DNA of 64,000 bases, from assembly GCF_014203125.1 (NCBI RefSeq), contig NZ_JACHIH010000015.1:37658-101657 (forward strand), in the 5' to 3' direction. Origin of the DNA: Rhodopseudomonas rhenobacensis (lineage in GTDB: Bacteria > Pseudomonadota > Alphaproteobacteria > Rhizobiales > Xanthobacteraceae). The notes beneath the pieces are model-generated. The model saw nothing but the letters and a program-made list of their open reading frames with translations, searched no databases and was not told the origin of the DNA. The position numbers and the translations under genes are program-made. Positions 1-7,769 of this stretch are shown one piece after another. How positions within the stretch are numbered: position 1 is the first letter of the stretch; every line of letters starts with the position of its first letter.

Positions 1-95
1 GCCGCCCCCCCCCCCCCCCCCGGCCCACCCCCCGCCGCCTGGGGGGGGGCCGCCGCCCGCCCGCGCCCCCCGGCGGGGGGGGGGGCGCCCCCCAT
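1..95. other. G/C-only low-complexity edge, probably artefact
   Basis: This stretch is almost entirely runs of C and G with essentially no A or T, unlike anything else in the window. It sits at the extreme edge and abuts normal coding sequence. It contains no stop codons in the pdhC frame simply because it lacks A and T. I read it as low-quality or misassembled contig-end sequence rather than biology. Confidence 0.6.
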
Positions 96-1130
96 TCTTC
101 CTCGAAAGAACCGTCCGCGAAACAAAGTGCCCCCTCACCCCAACCCTCTCCCCAGAGGGGAGAGGGAGCCGGCAGTGCCGGTGGCGAGGCCGCGCACGGC
201 AACGGCCGGGTGTTCTCTTCGCCACTGGCGCGGCGGCTGGCGAAGGACGCCGGCATCGAGATCGGCCGCATCGAAGGCTCCGGTCCGCACGGCCGCGTCA
301 TCGCTCGCGACGTCGAGGAGGCCAAGTCCGGCAAGGGCCTGAAGGCGCCGGCCGCGCCGCCTTCGGTCGCGCCGCAACTTGCGCCGTCGATGTCGGATCA
401 GCAGATCCGCGGCTATTTCAAAGAGGGTAGCTTTGAGGAGGTGCCGCACGACAGCATGCGCAGGATTATCGCGCAACGTCTGGTGCAGGCGAAGCAGACC
501 ATTCCGCATTTCTATCTGACGATGGACTGCAATCTCGATCGGCTGATGACCGCGCGCGAGGTGATCAATGCGCAGGCTCCGAAGGACAAGGACGGCAAGC
601 CGGCCTACAAGCTCTCGGTCAATGATTTCATCATCAAGGCGCTGGCGCTGGCGTTGCAGCGCGTGCCCGACGCCAACGTCACCTGGACCGAAGGCACCAT
701 GCTGAAGCATCGCGCCTCCGACGTCGGCGTCGCGGTGTCGATCCCCGGCGGGCTGATAACCCCGGTGGTGCGCGACGCGCATCTGAAATCGGTGTCGACG
801 ATCTCGCGCGAGATGAAGGACTTTGCCGCGCGCGCCCGCAACCGCCGGCTGAAGCCGGAGGAATATCAGGGCGGCAGCACCGCGGTGTCCAATCTCGGCA
901 TGTTTGGCATCAAGGACTTTGCCGCGGTGATCAACCCGCCGCACGCCACCATCCTGGCGGTCGGCGCCGGCGAGCAGCGCGCCGTGGTGATCGACGGCAA
1001 GGTCGAGGTCGCCACCGTGATGAGCGCCACGCTCTCCACCGACCACCGCGCCGTCGACGGCGCGCTCGGCGCGGAGCTGCTGGGCGCGTTCAAGCTGTTG
1101 ATCGAGAATCCGGTGATGATGGTGGTGTAA
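96..1130 (+). CDS. pdhC: pyruvate dehydrogenase E2, dihydrolipoamide acetyltransferase (5' truncated)
   Basis: This is the C-terminal part of the E2 core of the pyruvate dehydrogenase complex, which transfers acetyl groups from lipoyl-lysine to CoA. The frame is open from the left edge and no true start is visible. The N-terminal lipoyl domain is outside or destroyed by the odd sequence at 1-95. From about 210 there is a peripheral subunit-binding domain (FSSPLARRLAKDAGIEI), then a short linker and the catalytic acetyltransferase domain. That domain ends with the active-site motif STDHRAVDGALGAELL, carrying the His and Asp expected of the family. A palindromic repeat (131-170) lies inside the linker and is read through in frame. 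lpdA, the E3 component, follows 97 bp downstream. Other 2-oxo acid dehydrogenase E2 proteins share this fold, but the PSBD sequence and the linked lpdA favour PDH. Confidence 0.88.
   Translation, partial: SSSKEPSAKQSAPSPQPSPQRGEGAGSAGGEAAHGNGRVFSSPLARRLAKDAGIEIGRIEGSGPHGRVIARDVEEAKSGKGLKAPAAPPSVAPQLAPSMSDQQIRGYFKEGSFEEVPHDSMRRIIAQRLVQAKQTIPHFYLTMDCNLDRLMTAREVINAQAPKDKDGKPAYKLSVNDFIIKALALALQRVPDANVTWTEGTMLKHRASDVGVAVSIPGGLITPVVRDAHLKSVSTISREMKDFAARARNRRLKPEEYQGGSTAVSNLGMFGIKDFAAVINPPHATILAVGAGEQRAVVIDGKVEVATVMSATLSTDHRAVDGALGAELLGAFKLLIENPVMMVV
131..170. repeat. palindromic repeat (CTCACCCC/CTCTCCCC family) inside E2 linker
   Basis: A CCCTCTCCCC arm is followed directly by GGGGAGAGGG, forming a strong hairpin preceded by CTCACCCC. 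The same type of sequence occurs between genes at 54462-54620. Here it lies inside the pdhC reading frame and is translated as a Pro/Gln/Gly/Glu-rich linker segment without a stop. Closeness to the dubious left edge means assembly error cannot be excluded. Confidence 0.55.
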
Positions 1131-1151
1131 GCGTTCGCCGCGGAGACGAAT

Positions 1152-1182
1152 TTCTTCCCTCCCACAATAGGTGAGGGAAGAA
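1152..1182 (+). other. intercistronic hairpin between pdhC and lpdA
   Basis: TTCTTCCCTC at 1152-1161 pairs perfectly with GAGGGAAGAA at 1173-1182 across an 11-nt loop. There is no T-run, so it is more likely an mRNA processing or stability element than a terminator. A six-codon mini-ORF (ATG at 1205, TAA at 1223-1225) sits between it and the lpdA start at 1228. Confidence 0.5.
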
Positions 1183-1227
1183 CCGCTGAACGACAATGCG
1201 TCACATGACGAAAGCGAGCGACTAAGC

Positions 1228-2646
1228 ATGTCCGACACCTCCTTCGACATCATCATCATCGGCTCCGGCCCCGGCGGCTATGTGGCGGCGATCCGCGCAG
1301 CGCAGCTCGGCCTCAAGACCGCGATCGTGGAAAAGTCCTATCTCGGCGGCATCTGCCTGAACTGGGGCTGCATCCCGACCAAGGCGCTCTTACGCTCGGC
1401 GGAGATCTATCACACCATGCAGCACGCCAAGGATTTTGGGCTGTCGGCGGACAATATCAGCTACGATCCGAAGGCCGTCGTGCAACGCTCGCGCGGTGTC
1501 TCCAAGCGCCTCAATGACGGCGTCGGCTTCCTGATGAAGAAGAACAAGGTGCAGATCATCTGGGGTGCGGCGACCATCGACGCGCCGGGCAAGATCACCG
1601 TGAAGGCATCCAAGGCCGAAGGCCCGAAGGGCGCGCTGGGCGAGGGAAGCTATCAGGCCAAGCACATCATCGTCGCCACCGGGGCGCGGCCGCGCGTGCT
1701 GCCCGGGCTCGAGCCCGACAAGAAGCTGGTCTGGACCTATTTCGAGGCGATGGTGCCGGAAGCGATTCCGAAGTCGCTGCTGGTGGTCGGCTCCGGCGCG
1801 ATCGGCATCGAATTCGCGTCGTTCTTCCACACGATGGGCAGCAAGGTCACCGTGGTCGAGGTGCTGCCGCAGGTGCTTCCGGTCGAGGACGCCGAGATCG
1901 CAGGCCTTGCCCGCAAGCGGTTCGAGAAGCAGGGCATCAAGATCCTGACCGGCACCAAGGTCAGCAAGCTGGAGAAGAAGGCCGACAGCGTCATCGCCAC
2001 CATCGACGACGGCAAAAAGACCGAAGCGGTCGAATTCGACCGGGTGATCTCCGCCGTGGGCGTGGTCGGCAATATCGAGAACCTCGGGTTGGAGAAGCTC
2101 GGGGTGAAGACCGAGCGCGGCTGCGTGGTGATCGACGGTTATGGCAAGACCAACGTCCCCGGGATCTACGCGATCGGCGACGTCGCAGGTCCGCCGATGC
2201 TGGCGCACAAGGCCGAGCATGAGGGCGTGATCTGCGTCGAGGCGATCAAGGGCCTCGACCCGCATCCGATGAACAAGCAGATGATTCCGGGCTGCACCTA
2301 TTGCAATCCGCAGATCGCCTCGGTCGGGCTCACCGAAGCCAAGGCCAAGGAGGGCGGCCGCGAGATCCGGGTCGGCCGCTTCCCGTTCGCCGGCAACGGC
2401 AAGGCGATCGCGCTCGGCGAGGACCAGGGCCTGGTCAAGGTGATCTTCGACAAGGCAACCGGGCAGTTGCTCGGCGCGCATATGATCGGCGCCGAGGTCA
2501 CCGAACTGATCCAGGGCTACGTGGTGGCGATGAACCTGGAGACCACGGAGGCCGAGTTGATGCACACCATCTTCCCGCATCCGACGCTGTCGGAGATGAT
2601 GAAGGAAGCCGTGCTGGACGCCTACGGCCAGGTGCTGAACGCCTGA
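1228..2646 (+). CDS. lpdA: dihydrolipoyl dehydrogenase (E3)
   Basis: FAD-dependent enzyme that reoxidises dihydrolipoamide on E2 and passes electrons to NAD+. The 472-residue length is typical. The N-terminal FAD Rossmann motif is IIGSGPGGYVAAI, followed by the redox-active disulfide motif GGICLNWGCIPTKALL. The NAD-binding motif VVGSGAIGIEFASFF is central, and the C-terminal dimer-interface catalytic His lies in IFPHPTLSEMM. An upstream in-frame start at 1171 exists, but the ATG at 1228 places the FAD motif at the usual distance from the N terminus, so I chose it. It follows pdhC on the same strand, matching the usual PDH operon order in alphaproteobacteria. Confidence 0.95.
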   Translation: MSDTSFDIIIIGSGPGGYVAAIRAAQLGLKTAIVEKSYLGGICLNWGCIPTKALLRSAEIYHTMQHAKDFGLSADNISYDPKAVVQRSRGVSKRLNDGVGFLMKKNKVQIIWGAATIDAPGKITVKASKAEGPKGALGEGSYQAKHIIVATGARPRVLPGLEPDKKLVWTYFEAMVPEAIPKSLLVVGSGAIGIEFASFFHTMGSKVTVVEVLPQVLPVEDAEIAGLARKRFEKQGIKILTGTKVSKLEKKADSVIATIDDGKKTEAVEFDRVISAVGVVGNIENLGLEKLGVKTERGCVVIDGYGKTNVPGIYAIGDVAGPPMLAHKAEHEGVICVEAIKGLDPHPMNKQMIPGCTYCNPQIASVGLTEAKAKEGGREIRVGRFPFAGNGKAIALGEDQGLVKVIFDKATGQLLGAHMIGAEVTELIQGYVVAMNLETTEAELMHTIFPHPTLSEMMKEAVLDAYGQVLNA

Positions 2647-2901
2647 GGCCTCAGGCACCCATTTCCCGCTGTGACAGCGGCCTGATAATGGTGGCCGGCG
2701 CGCAACGAATGTTGCTTTGCCGCCACAGTTCTTTAACATTTAACCCTGACCGCAGGTGCTCCTTGCCTGCGCCGCTATTTAGCCACACCCCTCCACGAAA
2801 TCATTTCCTGTAGAGCAAATTGGCCGTCCGTGTTGCGAAGGCGATGGAAAACCTCTCCGGTTTTTCAGGCTGACAACAACAAATGGCCGAGGAAACAGAT
2901 C

Positions 2902-4626
2902 GTGGACGCCAACTCTAACATCAAGGCGAGGTTGCCCAGCCGTCACGTGACGGAAGGCCCGGAGCGGGCGCCGCACCGCTCCTATCTCTATGCCATGGGG
3001 TTGACCACGCAGCAGATCCACCAGCCCTTCGTCGGCGTGGCGTCGTGCTGGAATGAAGCCGCCCCCTGCAACATCTCGCTGATGCGCCAGGCCCAGGCGG
3101 TGAAGAAGGGCGTCGCCGCCGCCGGCGGCACCCCGCGCGAGTTCTGCACCATCACCGTCACCGACGGCATCGCCATGGGCCATGACGGCATGCGCTCGTC
3201 GCTGCCGTCGCGCGAAGTCATCGCCGATTCCGTCGAGCTGACGATCCGCGGCCATTCCTATGACGCGCTGGTCGGGCTCGCCGGCTGCGACAAGTCTTTG
3301 CCCGGGATGATGATGGCGATGGTCCGGCTCAACGTGCCGTCGATCTTCATCTATGGCGGCTCGATCCTGCCCGGCACCTTCCGCGGCCAGCAGGTCACCG
3401 TGCAGGACATGTTCGAGGCGGTCGGCAAGCATTCGGTCGGCGCGATGTCGGACGCCGACCTCGACGAAATCGAGCGGGTGGCGTGCCCCTCGGCCGGCGC
3501 CTGCGGCGCCCAGTTCACCGCCAACACCATGGCGACGGTCTCCGAGGCGATCGGCCTGGCGCTGCCGTATTCGGCCGGCGCACCGGCGCCCTACGAAATC
3601 CGCGACGCGTTCTGCATGACCGCCGGCGAGCAGATCATGACGCTGATCGCCAAGAACATCCGGCCGCGCGACATCGTCACGCTGAAGGCGCTGCAGAACG
3701 CTGCCGCCGTGGTGGCGGCCTCCGGCGGCTCGACCAATGCGGCGCTGCATCTGCCGGCGATCGCGCATGAATGTGGAATCAAATTTGACCTATTTGACGT
3801 CGCCGAAATCTTCAAAAAGACACCCTATGTCGCGGATTTGAAACCAGGCGGCCGTTATGTCGCCAAAGACATGTACGAAGTTGGCGGCATACCGCTTCTG
3901 ATGAAAACATTGCTCGATCATGGCTACCTGCACGGCGACTGCCTGACGGTCACCGGCCGGACGATTGCGGAAAATTTGAAGACCGTGAAATGGAATCCCG
4001 ACCAGGACGTGGTGCGCTCAGCGGATCACCCGATCACCGTGACCGGTGGGGTGGTCGGGCTGAAGGGCAACCTCGCCCCCGAGGGCGCGATCGTGAAGGT
4101 CGCCGGGATGTCCAATCTGAAATTCACCGGCCCGGCGCGCTGCTTCGACCGCGAAGAAGACGCCTTCGAGGCGGTGCAGAACAAGACCTATCGCGAAGGC
4201 GAAGTGATCGTAATCCGCTACGAGGGGCCGCGCGGCGGTCCCGGCATGCGCGAGATGCTGTCGACCACCGCGGCGCTGACCGGGCAGGGCATGGGCGGCA
4301 AGATCGCGCTGATCACCGACGGCCGGTTCTCCGGCGCCACCCGCGGCTTCTGCATCGGCCATGTCGGCCCGGAAGCGGCACTCGGCGGTCCGATCGCACT
4401 GTTGCAGGACGGCGACATCATCGAGATCGACGCGGTGGCCGGCACGCTTAACGTAAAATTGACCGAGGCCGAACTCTCCGCGCGCAAATCCAACTGGCAA
4501 CCGCGCGAGACCAACCATTCGTCAGGCGCGTTGTGGAAGTATGCCCAGCAAGTCGGACCCGCGGTCGGTGGCGCGGTGACCCATCCGGGTGGTTCGCACG
4601 AGAAACAGTGTTATGCGGATGTTTGA
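2902..4626 (+). CDS. ilvD: dihydroxy-acid dehydratase
   Basis: IlvD dehydrates 2,3-dihydroxy-isovalerate and 2,3-dihydroxy-3-methylvalerate to the 2-oxo acids in valine and isoleucine synthesis, using an Fe-S cluster. Cluster-ligand motifs are present: [10 protein letters not shown] and the downstream [17 protein letters not shown]. The C-terminal [17 protein letters not shown] motif is also conserved. I chose the GTG at 2902 because a GAGGAAAC ribosome-binding site lies just upstream and the resulting N terminus ([20 protein letters not shown]) looks like the family; 574 residues. The 2830 start would add residues with no family resemblance. The 3' end overlaps the exoR-like gene by 14 bp, suggesting translational coupling. 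Confidence 0.95.
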   Translation: MDANSNIKARLPSRHVTEGPERAPHRSYLYAMGLTTQQIHQPFVGVASCWNEAAPCNISLMRQAQAVKKGVAAAGGTPREFCTITVTDGIAMGHDGMRSSLPSREVIADSVELTIRGHSYDALVGLAGCDKSLPGMMMAMVRLNVPSIFIYGGSILPGTFRGQQVTVQDMFEAVGKHSVGAMSDADLDEIERVACPSAGACGAQFTANTMATVSEAIGLALPYSAGAPAPYEIRDAFCMTAGEQIMTLIAKNIRPRDIVTLKALQNAAAVVAASGGSTNAALHLPAIAHECGIKFDLFDVAEIFKKTPYVADLKPGGRYVAKDMYEVGGIPLLMKTLLDHGYLHGDCLTVTGRTIAENLKTVKWNPDQDVVRSADHPITVTGGVVGLKGNLAPEGAIVKVAGMSNLKFTGPARCFDREEDAFEAVQNKTYREGEVIVIRYEGPRGGPGMREMLSTTAALTGQGMGGKIALITDGRFSGATRGFCIGHVGPEAALGGPIALLQDGDIIEIDAVAGTLNVKLTEAELSARKSNWQPRETNHSSGALWKYAQQVGPAVGGAVTHPGGSHEKQCYADV

Positions 4627-5422
4627 GCGTCGGTTTTCAGTTGTGATGTTGCTGGGCGTGCTGTCGGCGGCGCCGGCGGGGGCGTTCGAAGGCACGCCGG
4701 TCACCGGCGAGGAGACCGCGATCCCGGTGGCGGCGGCGCAGCCCGGCGCGGTCGCCACGATGAAGAAGGCGGCGGCGCCGATCACCTCGCTGACCGCGCT
4801 GCAATATGCCGCCGAGGGCGGCCACCCGGTGGCGCAGTGGAAGCTCGGCCGGATGTACGCGATCGGCGACGGCGTCGCCCAGGACGACGTGGTGGCGTTC
4901 GAATATTTCAGCCGGATCGCCAATGCGCACGCCGAGGACAGCCCGTCGGCGCCGCAGGCGGCGATCGTCGCCAACGCCTTCGTGGCGCTCGGGCGCTATT
5001 ATCTCGGCGGCATTCCGAACTCAAAGGTCAAGGCCGACGCCGAGCGGGCGCGGGAGATGTTCTCCTACGCGGCGTCGTATTTCGGCAATGCCGACGCGCA
5101 ATACGATCTGGCCCGGCTGTATCTCAACGGCGTCGGCACGCCGCGCGATTCGCGCTACGGCGCGCGCTGGCTCGGCCTCGCCGCGCAGAAGGGCCAGCAC
5201 CAGGCCCAGGCGCTGCTCGGCCAGATGCTGTTCAACGGCGAGCAATTGCCGAAGCAGGCGGCGCGCGGCCTGATGTGGCTGACGTTGGCCCGCGACTCGG
5301 CCGCCCCCGACGAGACCTGGATCAAGGACAGCTACAACAAGGCGATCGCCAAGGCCTCCGAAGACGACCGCGCCATGGCGCTGCAGATGCTCGAGCACTG
5401 GGTCCAGGGCCGCAAGGACTGA
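4613..5422 (+). CDS. exoR: ExoR-like periplasmic SEL1-repeat protein
   Basis: A 269-residue protein with a signal peptide ([20 protein letters not shown]) followed by SEL1/TPR-type helical repeats, for example [19 protein letters not shown] and [15 protein letters not shown]. The repeat spacing, the [18 protein letters not shown] segment and the C-terminal [14 protein letters not shown] segment resemble rhizobial ExoR as I remember it. ExoR is a periplasmic protein that inhibits the ExoS/ChvI two-component system and thereby represses exopolysaccharide synthesis. The start overlaps ilvD; ATGs at 4613 and 4619 are both possible. No exoS/chvI genes are in the window. A generic SEL1-repeat periplasmic protein is the alternative. 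Confidence 0.72.
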   Translation: MRMFERRFSVVMLLGVLSAAPAGAFEGTPVTGEETAIPVAAAQPGAVATMKKAAAPITSLTALQYAAEGGHPVAQWKLGRMYAIGDGVAQDDVVAFEYFSRIANAHAEDSPSAPQAAIVANAFVALGRYYLGGIPNSKVKADAERAREMFSYAASYFGNADAQYDLARLYLNGVGTPRDSRYGARWLGLAAQKGQHQAQALLGQMLFNGEQLPKQAARGLMWLTLARDSAAPDETWIKDSYNKAIAKASEDDRAMALQMLEHWVQGRKD

Positions 5423-5480
5423 GCTGCTTTCGCTTGCCCGGCGTTCGCAGCGAACCTCCCCCCGCAGACTCCTATTGCGA

Positions 5481-5629
5481 CGTGTCCCGGACAAGGCGCA
5501 GCGCGTAGCGCTGTGCCGCAGAGCCGGGACTATTACGTCGGCAACCTCTCAGGCCTCGTTCCGCAACGGCCCCGGCTCTGCAGCGCACCACGCCGCAAGC
5601 GCGGCGCGTTGCGCTGCGTCCGGGGCACG
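5481..5629. repeat. intergenic inverted-repeat element, family D
   Basis: The ends CGTGTCCCGGAC (5481) and GTCCGGGGCACG (to about 5629) are near-perfect inverted repeats. Internal arms GCAGAGCCGGGAC and CCCCGGCTCTGC also pair, so the whole unit can fold as a long cruciform. It fills most of the gap between the convergent exoR-like gene and xthA. It contains no credible gene. Confidence 0.65.
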
Positions 5630-5688
5630 CCGAACTTTAGCGTTGGGAAGCAGCCGCGGCGTCAGTTAAACCCAAAGCCAAGCCAGCC

Positions 5689-6480
5689 TCACGCTGCCGC
5701 AAGATCCAGATCGATCCACACCGGCACGTGGTCGGAGGGCTTTTCCCAAGCGCGGACGTGCTTGTTGATGCCGACGCCGGTCAGCCGGTCGGCGGCCTGC
5801 GGCGACAGCAAGAGGTGGTCGATGCGGATGCCCCAGTTCTTCTGCCAGGCGCCGGCCTGATAGTCCCAGAACGTGTATTGCGAGGGCGCATCGGTCACCG
5901 CGCGCAGCGCGTCGGTGAGCCCGAGCCCGAGCAGCGCCTGGAAACTCTCGCGGGTCTGCGGCTTGAACAGCGCGTCGCCGACCCAGGCAGCCGGATTGTG
6001 AACGTCGCGGGGCGCCGGAATGACGTTGAAATCGCCGGCCAGGATCAGCGGCTCCTCGGTTTTCAGCCGCTCCTTCGAATACTCAAGAAGCCGCGACATC
6101 CATTTGAGCTTGTAGGTGTATTTCTCGGTCTCCGGCGGATTGCCATTGGGCAGATAGAGGCAGGCGACGCGCACCACGCCGGTCTTCAGCGACACCACGC
6201 CCTCGATGAAGCGGGCGTGCAGGTCGTCGTCATCGCCGGCCAGCCGCGGCGTGGCTTCCTCCAGCGGATATTTCGACAGCAGCGCGACGCCGTTGAAGGT
6301 CTTCTGGCCGTGCGTCACCACGTTGTAGCCCAACGCCTCGATCGCTTCGCGCGGGAACGCCTCGTCGACGCATTTGATCTCCTGCAGGCAGACGATGTCG
6401 GGCGCGCAGTCCTTCAGCCAGACCAGCAGATGGTCGAGCCGTTGTCGCACAGAATTAACGTTCCACGTCGCGATACGCAT
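5689..6480 (-). CDS. xthA: exodeoxyribonuclease III / AP endonuclease
   Basis: Base-excision-repair nuclease that incises at abasic sites and degrades duplex DNA 3' to 5'. The 263-residue protein begins MRIATWNVNSVRQRL and carries the metal-binding LQEIKC segment early. The catalytic pieces LAGDFNVIPAPRD and the C-terminal RIDHLLLSP and PSDHVPVWIDL are all present. It is divergent from the first RND adaptor gene, with 155 bp between them. Standard length and no anomalies. Confidence 0.94.
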   Translation of the reverse strand: MRIATWNVNSVRQRLDHLLVWLKDCAPDIVCLQEIKCVDEAFPREAIEALGYNVVTHGQKTFNGVALLSKYPLEEATPRLAGDDDDLHARFIEGVVSLKTGVVRVACLYLPNGNPPETEKYTYKLKWMSRLLEYSKERLKTEEPLILAGDFNVIPAPRDVHNPAAWVGDALFKPQTRESFQALLGLGLTDALRAVTDAPSQYTFWDYQAGAWQKNWGIRIDHLLLSPQAADRLTGVGINKHVRAWEKPSDHVPVWIDLDLAAA

Positions 6481-6533
6481 AACGGCCTTCCTTACCGCGA
6501 ATTAAGCTGGGCGGCATACCACGGGCAGGTCGC

Positions 6534-6557
6534 CTGTGATAAGTCATTCCATCACAG
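6534..6557. promoter_or_regulatory. inverted repeat, candidate operator of RND pair 1
   Basis: CTGTGAT (6534-6540) and ATCACAG (6551-6557) are perfect 7-bp inverted arms separated by 10 bp, in the divergent region between xthA and the RND adaptor gene. Spacing is wrong for a CRP site. It may bind a dimeric repressor; the identity of the regulator is unknown. Confidence 0.35.
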
Positions 6558-6635
6558 CACAAAAGTGGCTTGGCGCGGCGAGGCCAGAGGAACCAGAGGT
6601 CGCGGTCCCCGGCGGGCCCGACCACGCAGGGTGTC

Positions 6636-7766
6636 ATGAACAAGCGGAATCGGATTGTCGTCGCAGCCTTGCTCGGCGTCGTGGTGGTCGGCGGCTATCT
6701 CACGCGGTCGTCTTGGATGGCGGACGGCGCCAACGTCCAGGCCCCGCAGGGCGCCCGGGTGGTGGCGGTGGAAATTGCCCGCGCCGAACGAAAGGCCGTG
6801 CCGATCGATGTCGACGCCATCGGCATGGTGACGCCGATCTCCAGTGTGGCGCTGAAATCCCGGCTCGAGACCACCATCATCGCGGTGCATTTCCAGGACG
6901 GCGCCAGGGTCGAAGAGGGCCAGCTGTTGTTCACGCTGGACGCCCGGCAGATCGACGCGCAGATCGAGCAGGCCGAGGGCAATCTGGCGCGCGACCAGGC
7001 GCAGCGCGCCGGCGCCGAGCGCGACCTCAAGCGGTTCGGCGACCTGATCGGCAAGGGCGCCACCACCCAGGTCAACCTCGACAACGCCAAGACCCAGTTC
7101 GACATCCTCAGCGGCACCATCAAGGCCGCCCAGTCGGCGCTGGACAATCTCAAGGTTCAGAAGAGCTTCACCACCATCCGGGCGCCGTTCGCCGGGAGAA
7201 TCAGCGCCGCCAACGTCAAGATCGGCAATTTCGTTCGTCCGGCCGACACCACGCCGCTGGCGACCATCAACCAGATGGCGCCGGTCTATGTGTCGTTCGC
7301 GGTGCCGCAGCGGGTGCTGGCCGAGCTGCGCGACGCCATCGCCGCCGACACCACGCGGGTGATCGCGACGATCCCCGGCAGCGGGCGCTCGGAGGCCGGC
7401 AAGGTGGCGATGGTTGAGAACAGCGTCGATTCCACCACCGGCATGGTCACGGTCCGCGGCATCATGGACAACGGTGACGAGACGTTGTGGCCGGGCACGC
7501 TGGTCACCACCAAGCTGATCGTGCGCAGCGAGACCGCAGTGGTGGTGCCGACCGTGGCGGTGCAGCGCAGCCAGACCGGCAATTTCGTGTTCGTGGTCAG
7601 GGACGGCGCCGCGCATGTGCAGCCGGTCAAGGTCGAGCGTACTTATCAGGGGCTGTCGGTGATCGCCGACGGCCTTCGCGGCGGCGAAGAGGTGGTGACC
7701 GACGGGCAGTTGCTGCTGTCGGACGGCACCAAGGTCGAGGCGCGCGCCCGCAAAGCCGGGGCCTGA
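6636..7766 (+). CDS. RND efflux periplasmic adaptor (membrane fusion protein)
   Basis: AcrA/MdtA-type adaptor linking an inner-membrane RND pump to an outer-membrane channel. It has an N-terminal membrane anchor (RIVVAALLGVVVVGGYL) and a lipoyl-like half motif (TIIAVHFQDGARVEEGQLLF). A long coiled-coil hairpin rich in Gln/Ala follows, then the second lipoyl half (SFTTIRAPFAGRISAANV), and a beta-barrel region. I chose the ATG at 6636, which places the hydrophobic anchor right after MNKRNR; the earlier start at 6570 only adds Arg-rich sequence. The permease gene begins 3 bp after its stop, so the two are one operon. No outer-membrane factor or regulator gene is adjacent. Confidence 0.9.
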   Translation: MNKRNRIVVAALLGVVVVGGYLTRSSWMADGANVQAPQGARVVAVEIARAERKAVPIDVDAIGMVTPISSVALKSRLETTIIAVHFQDGARVEEGQLLFTLDARQIDAQIEQAEGNLARDQAQRAGAERDLKRFGDLIGKGATTQVNLDNAKTQFDILSGTIKAAQSALDNLKVQKSFTTIRAPFAGRISAANVKIGNFVRPADTTPLATINQMAPVYVSFAVPQRVLAELRDAIAADTTRVIATIPGSGRSEAGKVAMVENSVDSTTGMVTVRGIMDNGDETLWPGTLVTTKLIVRSETAVVVPTVAVQRSQTGNFVFVVRDGAAHVQPVKVERTYQGLSVIADGLRGGEEVVTDGQLLLSDGTKVEARARKAGA

Positions 7767-7769
7767 GCC

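Noticed and set aside
6534-6557. CRP binding site
   Set aside because: The TGTGA/TCACA halves are 12 bp apart rather than 6, so I list it only as a generic inverted repeat.
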